A stretch of DNA of 8,650 nt from Acidobacteriota bacterium (lineage in GTDB: Bacteria; Acidobacteriota; Aminicenantia; Aminicenantales; Saccharicenantaceae). Below, piece by piece: positions 1-6,605 of the stretch; the first letter of the stretch is position 1; each line of letters begins with the position of its first letter. The stretch lies in assembly GCA_003476685.1 (NCBI GenBank), contig DMVN01000228.1, positions 1 through 8,650 on the forward strand, read 5' to 3'. The translations under genes were made by a program, and so were the position numbers. The notes beneath the pieces were generated by a model. That model saw only the letters and a list, made by a program, of their open reading frames with translations, made no database searches and had not been told where the DNA came from.

Positions 1-1763
1 TGGCCGATATCCTGCAGGGTGGAGCCAACGCTGCTCTGTTTACTACCCAGGTAAAGGGAGCCGAGCTCTACCGCAGCGATGATGGCGGAGAGAGCTGGAA
101 GAAAACCCATGAAGGCTTTTTGCCCAATTCCATCGTTAACACCTACGGCTACTATTTCGGCAAGATGTTTGTCTCGCCGGAGAACGAAAATGTGGTCTAC
201 CTGCTGGGCGTGCCGCTGATGAAATCCACCGACGGCGGTAAAACTTTTAAGGAAATTCCCGAAGCTGGCGGTTCTTACGGCTACGGCTATTCCGATGTTC
301 ATCCTGACCACCACGCTTTGTGGATCAACCCCAACGACCCGCGGGAGGTCTGGATAGGCAATGACGGCGGCCTGAACGTCTCCTATGATGCTGGACGGAC
401 TTTCCAGAGAATTGCCAACCTGCCGCTGGCTCAGTGCTATACCATCAGCTTTGACCTGGAAACGCCTTACAACATATACGTGGGACTCCAGGATAACGGA
501 GTCAACGTCGGGCCAAGAGATTTTGTCTTCGGACGCCGGGACAGGGACTGGAAGATGATTCTGGGTGGCGACGGCGCTTTCGTAGAACCCAGCCTGCAGG
601 AAAAGGGCATTGTCTATGCCGAATACCAGTTCGGCAGCCTTTTCCGGCTTAACCTGAATAACCCCCGGGAAAATAAATCCATCAAGCCGCAGCTCAAGAC
701 GGTTCAGTCTCCTTATCGCTTCAACTGGCTAACCCCCTTCCTTATTTCCAGGCACAACCCGTTCACCCTGATTCTGGGGGCAAATAAGGTCCTAAAATCC
801 GTGGACCGGGGAGATAACTGGATTGAGATTTCTCCCGACCTGACCGACCGCCGGAACATCGATGGCGACGTGCCCTTTGCCACCATCACCGCCCTGGCTG
901 AATCGCCCTTCACTCCTGAAGTGATTTATGCCGGAACTGATGACGGCAATGTCTGGGTCACCAGGAACAGCGGCTGTTCCTGGGAAAGGATAACTGCTGG
1001 CCTGCCTAAGAAATGGGTAACCAGGCTCGAAGCCAGCCGCTTCCAGCCAGGCCGGGTTTACCTGACGATGATCGGCTACCGCGAGGACGATTTCAGCACC
1101 TATGTTTTTGCCTCAGAAGATTACGGCAAAACCTGGGTATCAATAAAGGGTAACCTGCCTGAGGAAGGCTGTAACGTCATCCGGGAAGATACAGTTAATG
1201 AAAATATCATTTACCTCGGCACTGACCTGACCGCTTACGTTAGTCTGGACAGGGGTAAGACCTGGCATTCGCTGCGGGCCAATCTGCCGACCCTTCCGGT
1301 TTATGATATGAAAATTCACCCCCGGGAAAGGGAGCTGCTCATCGGCACCCACAGCCGCGGGGTGTTCGTGCTGCCCCTGAAGAAGATCCAGGAATTAACC
1401 CCCGAGGTTCTGGGAAAAGCACTCTGGCTGCTGGAGCCGGATGAAGTGCAGTTGCCATTCGTTAGAAGGGGAGAAGCTCCGACAGCGGAAGTCAAGGCCC
1501 AGCTTCTGGTTTACTCCAAAGACGGAGGCGCCGGGAAACTGGTCATCAAGACTTCAAGCGGGAAAATTATTAAAGAGATGGGCCTTGAACTAAAGGCCGG
1601 GCTTAACGACCTGACCTGGGACCTGCGGGCCGAAGGCCAGAAAGAAAGAGTAGCCGCGGGCGAATACCAGCTGGAAGTCAGCCTGGGACAGGAAACCCAG
1701 TCCAGGAAGCTGAAACTGGTCATGGCCAGGATAAGTTTTATGGAGTTTGAAGTGGATGACTGA
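1..1763 (+). CDS. Asp-box (BNR/sortilin-type) beta-propeller protein, 3' part
   Basis: The reading frame is open from the first full codon at base 3, so the gene starts upstream; 586 residues are visible. An internal TTG at 120 is not a credible start because a good Asp-box (SDDGGESW) precedes it. Seven Asp-box motifs (S-x-D-x-G-x-T-W type) are readable, near visible residues 25-32, 75-82, 127-134, 266-273, 320-327, 371-378 and 414-421, for example STDGGKTF, SEDYGKTW and SLDRGKTW. The propeller ends at a HPRERELLIGTHSRGVFVL stretch typical of sortilin/VPS10-like 'BNR glycosyl hydrolase' proteins. The last ~90 residues (LNDLTWDLRAEG, AAGEYQLEVSLG) resemble a FlgD/Ig-like C-terminal domain. Family members are usually about 1000 residues and exported; the function is mostly unknown, and the hydrolase label is not backed by catalytic residues here. 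The stop overlaps the next gene, so the two are probably cotranscribed. Family assignment is confident, function is not. Confidence 0.9.
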   Translation, partial: ADILQGGANAALFTTQVKGAELYRSDDGGESWKKTHEGFLPNSIVNTYGYYFGKMFVSPENENVVYLLGVPLMKSTDGGKTFKEIPEAGGSYGYGYSDVHPDHHALWINPNDPREVWIGNDGGLNVSYDAGRTFQRIANLPLAQCYTISFDLETPYNIYVGLQDNGVNVGPRDFVFGRRDRDWKMILGGDGAFVEPSLQEKGIVYAEYQFGSLFRLNLNNPRENKSIKPQLKTVQSPYRFNWLTPFLISRHNPFTLILGANKVLKSVDRGDNWIEISPDLTDRRNIDGDVPFATITALAESPFTPEVIYAGTDDGNVWVTRNSGCSWERITAGLPKKWVTRLEASRFQPGRVYLTMIGYREDDFSTYVFASEDYGKTWVSIKGNLPEEGCNVIREDTVNENIIYLGTDLTAYVSLDRGKTWHSLRANLPTLPVYDMKIHPRERELLIGTHSRGVFVLPLKKIQELTPEVLGKALWLLEPDEVQLPFVRRGEAPTAEVKAQLLVYSKDGGAGKLVIKTSSGKIIKEMGLELKAGLNDLTWDLRAEGQKERVAAGEYQLEVSLGQETQSRKLKLVMARISFMEFEVDD

Positions 1764-2202
1764 AAGAATAATCAATTACCGCGGCTGTTTCATCTGCGGT
1801 GAAGACAACCCGGTCGGGCTGAAACTTGATTTTTTCTTCGACCGGGAAAATAAAAAGGCCTGGGCTGAATTCGTCCCCGGCCTGGAGCACGAAGGCTACC
1901 GGAACCTTCTGCATGGCGGAATAATATCATCCCTTCTGGATGAGGTGATGGCTAAAGTCATACTGGCTGATGAAATTCCGGTGGTAACTTCCAGGCTGAC
2001 CGTGGAGTTTAAGAAACCGGCCCGGATCGGGGAAAAATTGCGGGCCGAAGGCTGGGTAACCGGACATAAGGGCCGGGCCTATTTCACCGCCGGTCAGTTG
2101 CTGGGGTCCGATGGCCGGGTGGTGGCCGAAGCCAGCGGAGTTTACATCCGGGCTGAAGGGAAGCTGGTGGAGCTGCTGAGCCAGAGTCTGCCTGAGAAAT
2201 AA
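1756..2202 (+). CDS. PaaI/4HBT-family hotdog-fold thioesterase
   Basis: This 148-residue protein has the length and motifs of single-domain hotdog acyl-CoA thioesterases. An N-terminal CFICGEDNPVGLKL (residues 11-24) is the signature of the PaaI-like subgroup with a Cys-x-x-Cys-like start. HGGIISSLLDEVM (53-65) is the hotdog helix; by analogy with PaaI the acidic residue D62 is the likely catalytic residue. TSRLTVEFKKPARIGEKL (78-95) forms the next strands. It would hydrolyse an acyl-CoA or acyl-ACP thioester in the cytoplasm; the substrate cannot be told. I chose ATG 1756 over the in-frame TTG at 1747 because a GGAG lies at 1742-1745, ten bases ahead. The start lies inside the last codons of the propeller gene (8-base overlap), which suggests translational coupling. 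Pairing with an exported propeller protein makes no obvious metabolic sense. Confidence 0.88.
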   Translation: MTERIINYRGCFICGEDNPVGLKLDFFFDRENKKAWAEFVPGLEHEGYRNLLHGGIISSLLDEVMAKVILADEIPVVTSRLTVEFKKPARIGEKLRAEGWVTGHKGRAYFTAGQLLGSDGRVVAEASGVYIRAEGKLVELLSQSLPEK

Positions 2203-2238
2203 CTGTTTCGGGCCGGTGCCGGTCTTAAATCAGGCAGA
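2187..2238. repeat. 9-bp perfect inverted repeat at convergent gene ends
   Basis: TCTGCCTGA at 2187-2195 is exactly complementary to TCAGGCAGA at 2230-2238, with a 34-base loop that is itself GC-rich (GCCGGTGCCGG). The left arm lies in the last codons of the thioesterase gene and the right arm in the convergent gap. Being symmetric, it could end transcripts from either side. However, neither arm is followed by a clear T-run, so an intrinsic terminator is only one possibility and chance is another. Confidence 0.3.
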
Positions 2239-2287
2239 ATGTTTCCCCAGCCTTATTCCGGCGGTATTAAGATGGTCTCGGGTCCGT

Positions 2288-3475
2288 TTAGCTTTGGGCC
2301 AGGGCCTGTTCCAGGTCAGCTATCAGGTCATCTACGTTCTCGCAGCCAACTGACAGCCTTATCAGATCGTCAGTAATGCCGGCTTCTTCCTTTTCCTTCC
2401 TGGGCACCGAGGCGTGGGTCATGCTGGCCGGGTGCTGGATTAAGGTTTCTATTCCGCCCAGAGATACGGCCAGAGTGCAAAGCCGGACGCTGTTGATCAG
2501 CTTCAGCCCGGATTCATAGCCGCCCTTCAGGCCGAAAGAAATCATCGAGCCCGGGCCTTTCATCTGCTTTGTCATCAACTCATGCTGAGGATGACTCTTC
2601 AGGCCGGGATAGTTAACCCAGGCCACCCGGGGATGAGCTTCGAGCCAGGCGGCAATTTTTTGCGCGTTTTCCTGGGCTCTTTCCACCCGGAGGTGGAGCG
2701 TTCTCAGCCCGCGCAGCACCAGCCAGGCCTGGTGCGGGTCCATCGTCCCGCCGTGCATCCGCAGAACTTTCTGCAGTCTTTTGTGCAACTCCTCAGTTCG
2801 GCTGATAATTACTCCGCCGACCACGTCGCTGTGGCCGTTGATGAACTTGGTCAAACTGTGCATGACCACATCGGCCCCGAGCTCCAGGGGGTTCTGGAGG
2901 ACTGGCGAGGCGAAGGTATTGTCGACTACCAGCAGTAAATTATTCTCCCGGGCTATTTCAGCACAGGCCCTGAGGTCGGTTATGGCCATGGTCGGGTTGG
3001 CCGGGCTTTCGATAAACAACAGCCTGGTGTTCTTTTTAATCCTCTTTTTAATCTCAGCGGTATCGGAAGTGTCCAGGAAATCGGCGCTGACTCCGAAGCG
3101 GACGAATTCGGTTTCGATGATGGTTCGTGATGGCCCATAGAGAGCGGCGGTTCCGATCATATGGGCATCTTTTTCCAGGAAGGTCAGGTAGATAGTGGAA
3201 ACGGCAGCCATGCCGGTGGCCGTGGCCAGAGCCCCGTATCCTTTTTCCAGAGCAGTCAGGGCCTCTTCCAGAGCCATGATAGTGGGATTGCCCAGCCGGG
3301 TATAAATGAATCCCTTTTCTTTCCCGGTAAAAAGAGCCGCTCCCTGCTCGGCACTCTCAAAGGCGAAAGTTGAAGTCTGGTAGATGGGGGGAGAGACACT
3401 GTGAGCTACCGGGTCGGGATGGTAGCCAGCATGGATAATTTCGGTTTCGATTTTTTGCTTTTTTTCTCCGCTCAT
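2288..3475 (-). CDS. Trans-sulfuration PLP enzyme, methionine/cystathionine gamma-lyase-like
   Basis: At 395 residues this is full length for the Cys/Met-metabolism PLP family (fold type I). Visible landmarks: YTRLGNPT (58-65, phosphate contact from the partner subunit), the YG pair at 113-114 (Tyr stacking on PLP), D185 in VVDNTFASP (pyridine nitrogen), the PLP-lysine K210 in HSLTKFINGHSDVVGG, SLGGIETLIQHPASMTH (338-354), and R373 in IRLSVGCE (substrate carboxylate). The tail and HPASMTH block look most like methionine gamma-lyases (methionine to methanethiol, 2-oxobutyrate and ammonia). The specificity-linked cysteine that follows YG in classical enzymes (Cys116 of Pseudomonas putida) is a proline here (P115). 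Cystathionine/homocysteine gamma-lyase or O-acylhomoserine activity therefore cannot be excluded. The enzyme is cytoplasmic. It lies 122 bases downstream of the thioredoxin-tailed gene on the same strand, so it may be cotranscribed; I see no good promoter or riboswitch in that gap. Confidence 0.9.
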   Translation of the reverse strand: MSGEKKQKIETEIIHAGYHPDPVAHSVSPPIYQTSTFAFESAEQGAALFTGKEKGFIYTRLGNPTIMALEEALTALEKGYGALATATGMAAVSTIYLTFLEKDAHMIGTAALYGPSRTIIETEFVRFGVSADFLDTSDTAEIKKRIKKNTRLLFIESPANPTMAITDLRACAEIARENNLLLVVDNTFASPVLQNPLELGADVVMHSLTKFINGHSDVVGGVIISRTEELHKRLQKVLRMHGGTMDPHQAWLVLRGLRTLHLRVERAQENAQKIAAWLEAHPRVAWVNYPGLKSHPQHELMTKQMKGPGSMISFGLKGGYESGLKLINSVRLCTLAVSLGGIETLIQHPASMTHASVPRKEKEEAGITDDLIRLSVGCENVDDLIADLEQALAQS

Positions 3476-3480
3476 TCTGG

Positions 3481-3487
3481 CACCTCT
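3481..3487 (-). promoter_or_regulatory. Ribosome binding site of the PLP enzyme gene
   Basis: Read on the minus strand this is AGAGGTG, five bases before the ATG at 3475. It fixes the start of the PLP enzyme. Confidence 0.7.
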
Positions 3488-3597
3488 AATTTAACTGTCT
3501 CCGCCCTTTCAGACCGGTACTTCAGCCTGACGCCATTTACTTCTCCAAGGCCGGACTGATATCTTGCCGGTAAATTTCTTTTATTAATTCTGACTGA

Positions 3598-5496
3598 TTA
3601 TTTTCCCCTGGCCAGCTCGATCATCAACTTAATTTCTTTAATCATCTTTTCGCTGTCGCCCTCAAAACCGATGCTCTTGAACCGGATCTTGCCTTTGGGA
3701 TCGATAATAAACTTGGTCGGGATCCCTGAAACGCCGTAATCGGCCACCACTTTATCCTCGGTGTCCATCAGCACGTAGAAGGGATACTGGTTCTTTTCCA
3801 GGAATTCTTTGACCACCTGGTCCTTGTTGGCTTCATCCTGCCAGGTATTGATGAAGACGAAAGCTACCGAAGAATCTTTCTGATATTCTTCTACCAGTTT
3901 CTTCATCCCGGGGAAAGAACCCAGGCAGGGTCCGCACCAGGTGGCCCAGAAATCAAGAATGACCACCCGGCCCTGGTAATCGGCCAGCTTGACAGTTTTC
4001 CCTTCCAGGTCTTTGAGCTCGAAAGCCGGGGCGGCCTGGCTGATCATTTTCTTCTGTAGTTCAGCCCGGAGGGCTTCGGTGGCTCCGGTTTCGAGACTGG
4101 CCCGGTACTCGTCCCAGCCGCTATCGGTGCCCTTGACTCCCACATAGGCCTGTTTCAGCAGGTCCATGATGTCGGAGCCGGTAAAACCTTTGGCCACCGT
4201 TGCTTCGAGAACCTGGAGGGCCCGGTCAAAGTTTTTATTCTCCAGCAGCACCCGGCCATAGTCCATGGCAATGCCCGACTGCTCGCCCTTACTGGCCTCG
4301 TAAGCCTGGCCGAGTGCTTCGACGGCCTCAGCCACTTTTCCCTGCTTCCAGAGAAGATTGCCTTTCAGGCTGAGCATCATGGCGCTGAGACTGGTCTGCA
4401 TCTCTTCCCGCCATTCTTCTTCGGTGTAATAGGTCGGCTTGTATTTGTCAGGGTTGGCCAGGTGCTCGCTTAGCAGGGCCATTCCGTTATCCAGAGCTTT
4501 AAGGGCCAGGGGAGCCTGGCCTTCCTGGCTGGCCTGGTTGGCCACGGCGTAGAAATAGTAAGGCTGGGCTTTAAGCCGGTTTTCCTGCAGGAAGAGGTTG
4601 GCTTCTTCCAGCTTTTTCTCCTGGAAAAGAGACTGGGTAATCATGCCAATTACGGACTCAGTGTACTTGGAATCGGGGTATTCAGCCTGGAATTGCCGGA
4701 TAAACTCCAGCCTGTCCTTCAGGTCCTGGAGGCCCTGGAGCTGCATCAGGGCCTGGATCTGGAAGAATTCGCCCTTGGGGTTTTTCTGAGCCTGGGCTAC
4801 CATGGCCATAGCTTTCTCCTGATTTCCGGTCTGGGCGTAAAAACGGTAAAGAGTAACCAGAGTAGAGTCATCCAGGTCGGGCAGGGCGGAGATTTCCTCC
4901 AGGAAATCCTTGGATTTCTGCTCCCAGCCTTCCTTCTTGGTAGCCTGGAGCAGGCGCAGGTAGCTGTTGACAAATTCTTTTTTACTTCCCGGGTTGGTCA
5001 GGAAATCTTCTTCGGTCAGCCGCAGAGCTTCGTTCATATCCTGGTTAATGCCCACCAGCTGCCCCCAGGAAGTGTAGGCTAAAGCCAGCCCGGCCTTGTG
5101 ACCGGGAAGGACTTTACCGTCCGGTCCATAGAGGGCAAAGATGTAGCCCTTGCCCTGGTTATTGTCATCGGTCTCTTTATCCAGAATGACCTTGGCCACC
5201 AGCCCGTAGGCTTCCTTATCGACCGCATAACTTCCAGTCCATTTCTTGCCGCTCTTTTTGAGTTCAACGGCCTGGACTTTTGGCAGTTCCTTGGCATAGG
5301 AGTAAACGTAAAGAGTAAAGACTTCGCGGGAAGCCAGGTTCTTATCGGCCGGAATATAAGAAAAGGTGACGGTGTCACCAGGTTTGGCTTTTTCCGGAGA
5401 TATGGTCAGCTGGGAAGAGGAGCTCTTTCCCGAACAAACCACCAGGGAGAAAGCAATTAGAATGAGGCTTAAGGCCAGCGAAACTGATTTTTTCAT
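3598..5496 (-). CDS. Exported (probable lipo-)protein with C-terminal TlpA-like thioredoxin domain
   Basis: The product has 632 residues. I start it at ATG 5496, with GAAAGGA six bases ahead, rather than at the in-frame TTG at 5511, which would bury that site. Residues 1-20 are a signal peptide ending L-V-V-C21. This is a lipobox-like cysteine, but Val at -1 is atypical, so lipid anchoring is likely rather than certain. Residues ~28-130 look like a beta-sandwich. Residues ~150-480 are helical with TPR-like pairs (e.g. GNLLWKQGKVAEAVEALGQAYEA cut at 379-401). Residues ~487-630 form a TlpA/redoxin thioredoxin domain with the active site WCGPC (C521, C524), FWATW before it, and a cis-Pro in GIPTKF (P593). 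The CGPC pair predicts a thiol-disulfide oxidoreductase in the periplasm, probably a reductase for cytochrome c maturation or other substrates. The first 480 residues may bind the partner. Its own promoter lies just upstream. Confidence 0.9.
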   Translation of the reverse strand: MKKSVSLALSLILIAFSLVVCSGKSSSSQLTISPEKAKPGDTVTFSYIPADKNLASREVFTLYVYSYAKELPKVQAVELKKSGKKWTGSYAVDKEAYGLVAKVILDKETDDNNQGKGYIFALYGPDGKVLPGHKAGLALAYTSWGQLVGINQDMNEALRLTEEDFLTNPGSKKEFVNSYLRLLQATKKEGWEQKSKDFLEEISALPDLDDSTLVTLYRFYAQTGNQEKAMAMVAQAQKNPKGEFFQIQALMQLQGLQDLKDRLEFIRQFQAEYPDSKYTESVIGMITQSLFQEKKLEEANLFLQENRLKAQPYYFYAVANQASQEGQAPLALKALDNGMALLSEHLANPDKYKPTYYTEEEWREEMQTSLSAMMLSLKGNLLWKQGKVAEAVEALGQAYEASKGEQSGIAMDYGRVLLENKNFDRALQVLEATVAKGFTGSDIMDLLKQAYVGVKGTDSGWDEYRASLETGATEALRAELQKKMISQAAPAFELKDLEGKTVKLADYQGRVVILDFWATWCGPCLGSFPGMKKLVEEYQKDSSVAFVFINTWQDEANKDQVVKEFLEKNQYPFYVLMDTEDKVVADYGVSGIPTKFIIDPKGKIRFKSIGFEGDSEKMIKEIKLMIELARGK

Positions 5497-5502
5497 CTGA
5501 AA

Positions 5503-5509
5503 TCCTTTC
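5503..5509 (-). promoter_or_regulatory. Ribosome binding site of the thioredoxin-tailed gene
   Basis: Minus strand GAAAGGA, six bases before ATG 5496. It decides the start against the upstream TTG at 5511, which would begin inside this region. Confidence 0.7.
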
Positions 5510-5526
5510 AATGAATTTCATTCATT
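5510..5526. promoter_or_regulatory. Operator-like palindrome over the -10 and start of transcription
   Basis: AATGAATTTCATTCATT is a perfect inverted repeat: 7-base arms (5510-5516 and 5520-5526) around a 3-base centre. It overlaps the predicted -10 (5524-5529) and covers the predicted transcription start near 5517. It ends just before the ribosome binding site. A dimeric repressor bound here would block the promoter. An 11-base match to the minus strand of this element (TGAATGAAATT) occurs at 5812-5822. The regulator is not identified, and the AT-rich composition makes coincidence possible. Confidence 0.45.
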
Positions 5527-5552
5527 ATCCCAGAAAATGGATATTTTTACAA
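5524..5552 (-). promoter_or_regulatory. Sigma70-type promoter for the thioredoxin-tailed gene
   Basis: On the minus strand TTGTAA (5547-5552, 4 of 6 to consensus) and GATAAT (5524-5529, 5 of 6) are separated by exactly 17 bases. Transcription would start near 5517, giving a leader of about 20 bases that contains the ribosome binding site. Confidence 0.5.
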
Positions 5553-5868
5553 ATGGGGAGGAGACTGTGATGTAAGTTTTTTCTTTGTAGAGATATTTGG
5601 GAGAGAATAGCGTCTGCTTCATCTCCAGCCGAGCAAGAGTAAACAGCTGGATGACACAAGCAGAGGGCAGGAGTTGCCTGATTGAACCGGAGAGAACTTA
5701 ATAACAAGTTGAATGATCTCGCAAATCTCCCCGGCAGCCAGGAACCATCAGTTAAACCTGCCTGTTGTTTCCGGCCTTTTAGCTATTGGTTTTCTTTGCC
5801 AGCCCACCAGGTGAATGAAATTAAGAAGCAGAAATCGCCGGCAGGAACGGGCCAGGCCGGACAGCCAA
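5553..5868. other. Gap without a convincing gene
   Basis: About 315 bases lie between the promoter of the thioredoxin-tailed gene and the stop of the DsbD-alpha gene. Short open frames exist on both strands, but none has a ribosome binding site, a family motif or a plausible protein composition. The left half holds a strong imperfect hairpin (listed separately) and small inverted repeats: AACTT/AAGTT at 5695-5699/5706-5710, enclosed by CCGGAG at 5687-5692 and CTCCCCGG at 5727-5734. The right half (5740-5868) shows nothing I can name; I find no T-run terminator after the DsbD-alpha gene. Confidence 0.5.
5613..5664. other. Imperfect 15-bp hairpin in the intergenic gap
   Basis: Three paired blocks nest in order: TCTGCTT (5613-5619) with AAGCAGA (5658-5664), CAT (5620-5622) with ATG (5651-5653), and CCAGC (5625-5629) with GCTGG (5646-5650). 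Bulges of 2 and 4 bases separate them and the loop is 16 bases. No T-run follows on either strand, so it is not a standard terminator. It may be part of a small RNA, a processing site, or a protein-binding or decayed repeat element. Confidence 0.35.
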
Positions 5869-6393
5869 TCAGGTCGCAATTTTGATCACAGCTTTGAAGG
5901 GCGCCGAAACCGGGCGCAGGCAGGCTTCCTCATCGCAGGCCTGGTAGCGAACCTTGCCTTCCAGCACCAGCTGGCTTCCGCAGACATCTTCGCCCAGTTC
6001 TATTTTGATTTTGACTTTGATCTGCCCTTGGAAAACAGACAGCGGTTTGTCTGAAAACTTGAATTTTTTGGTTTTAGCCTCCGGAAAGTTGACCTCTTTG
6101 ACTTCAAAGGCCGGGTCTTGTTTGAACTCGATTGAGGTCGGCACCAGCAGCTCATCTTCGGGCTTTTCGGAATTGATATGGTAGCCGGGTGCAACTGTTA
6201 ATTCCAGGGTCAGAACAAAAGCCTCCCCCGGATGAACAGGCTTAGCCGGCGAAACGGGCTTAACGATAACCAGTGAGCGGGGAATAGTCTGTCGCCCGGG
6301 TGCTTCTGAGGAGCTGTTTTTAATGAGCAGTCCGGTCACCAAAAGGAAGGGCAAAAAAATTAATATGACCTGTTTGTGTTTTATTATATTCAT
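5869..6393 (-). CDS. Stand-alone DsbD alpha (N-terminal) domain protein
   Basis: This 174-residue protein has a basic start (MNIIKHK) and a hydrophobic segment at ~8-24, so it is exported or membrane-anchored; no lipobox is seen. Residues ~40-172 match the DsbD N-terminal domain (disulfide bond corrector family): an Ig-like start (PVHPGEAFVLTLEL), the GYHINSEKP motif (70-78), and the signature YQACDEEACLRPVSAPF (150-166) with redox cysteines C153 and C158. A third cysteine, C138, is extra. In Escherichia coli this domain receives electrons from the DsbD membrane domain and passes them to periplasmic thiol proteins. Here the membrane (beta) and thioredoxin (gamma) domains are absent from the same polypeptide. 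The thioredoxin-tailed lipoprotein encoded next on the same strand could stand in for gamma or be the client. No good Shine-Dalgarno precedes the ATG; the -10 lies only seven bases upstream. Confidence 0.85.
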   Translation of the reverse strand: MNIIKHKQVILIFLPFLLVTGLLIKNSSSEAPGRQTIPRSLVIVKPVSPAKPVHPGEAFVLTLELTVAPGYHINSEKPEDELLVPTSIEFKQDPAFEVKEVNFPEAKTKKFKFSDKPLSVFQGQIKVKIKIELGEDVCGSQLVLEGKVRYQACDEEACLRPVSAPFKAVIKIAT

Positions 6394-6400
6394 CGCTTTT

Positions 6401-6429
6401 ATTATATCAGTATTTGTCAGGCTTGCTAA
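6401..6429 (-). promoter_or_regulatory. Promoter of the DsbD-alpha gene, probably giving a leaderless mRNA
   Basis: On the minus strand TTAGCA (6424-6429, 4 of 6) and a perfect TATAAT (6401-6406) are 17 bases apart. Only seven bases (AAAAGCG) separate the -10 from the ATG at 6393, so RNA would begin at or next to the start codon. The 11-mer ATATAATAAAA occurs twice here, once across the -10 and once inside the first codons. Confidence 0.4.
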
Positions 6430-6439
6430 TCTGTGTAGT

Positions 6440-6469
6440 TTGACTTTTTTTTTGCCCTTAAATTACAAT
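6440..6469 (+). promoter_or_regulatory. Promoter of the TPR-PDZ gene
   Basis: TTGACT (6440-6445, 5 of 6) and TACAAT (6464-6469, 5 of 6) are 18 bases apart, with a nine-T run at 6445-6453 between them. It is back to back with the minus-strand promoter of the DsbD-alpha gene. Transcription would start near 6476, leaving a leader of about 140 bases. Confidence 0.45.
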
Positions 6470-6488
6470 TGGCCGCAGGGTAAAGAAT

Positions 6489-6572
6489 TTGTTGATCTCA
6501 ACAAGCCATACTCAATCGGCACGGTTGGGTGTGATTTCCAAGATGGGAATATCTTGAGGCTTGTGGCCTCAA
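6489..6572 (+). promoter_or_regulatory. Leader with competing inverted repeats
   Basis: Three perfect inverted repeats lie in the leader of the TPR-PDZ gene: TTGTTGA-TC-TCAACAA (6489-6504), CAAGAT-GGGAAT-ATCTTG (6539-6556) and TTGAGGC-TTGTG-GCCTCAA (6554-6572). The last two share bases 6554-6556. In addition ACAAGCC (6501-6507) can pair with GGCTTGT (6558-6564), which would break the first and third. The third hairpin is followed by TAATTCT, a poor T-run. The two-base centre of the first repeat suits a DNA operator better than an RNA hairpin. No known riboswitch class is recognised. Confidence 0.35.
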
Positions 6573-6600
6573 TAATTCTATGAACGCAAAAATCACTCAG

Positions 6601-6605
6601 AAAGG
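6601..6605 (+). promoter_or_regulatory. Ribosome binding site of the TPR-PDZ gene
   Basis: AAAGG ends nine bases before ATG 6615. An out-of-frame ATG at 6610 opens a two-codon frame (ATG AAA TGA) whose stop overlaps the gene's start as ATGA at 6615-6618. The long open frame begins at 6615. Confidence 0.6.

Noticed and set aside
120..122. TTG as the start of the propeller gene
   Set aside because: The frame stays open to the window's left edge and encodes an Asp-box before this codon.
3476..3597. Possible riboswitch or promoter before the PLP enzyme
   Set aside because: No SAM-riboswitch-like elements and no pair of -35/-10 boxes at proper spacing were found; only weak CCGG repeats are present.
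4693..5460. Plus-strand frames of 120-130 codons opposite the thioredoxin-tailed gene
   Set aside because: They are antisense shadows of a well-supported coding region and show no domains.
5497..5511. TTG at 5511 as the start of the thioredoxin-tailed protein
   Set aside because: The ATG at 5496 has a well-spaced GAAAGGA that the longer version would translate through, and it gives a cleaner signal peptide.
5525..5707. 60-codon minus-strand frame upstream of the thioredoxin-tailed gene
   Set aside because: It overlaps the promoter and palindrome, has no family motif and its composition is not protein-like.
5682..5885. 67-codon plus-strand frame in the intergenic gap
   Set aside because: It starts at TTG without a ribosome binding site, has an unlikely composition and runs into the end of the DsbD-alpha gene.
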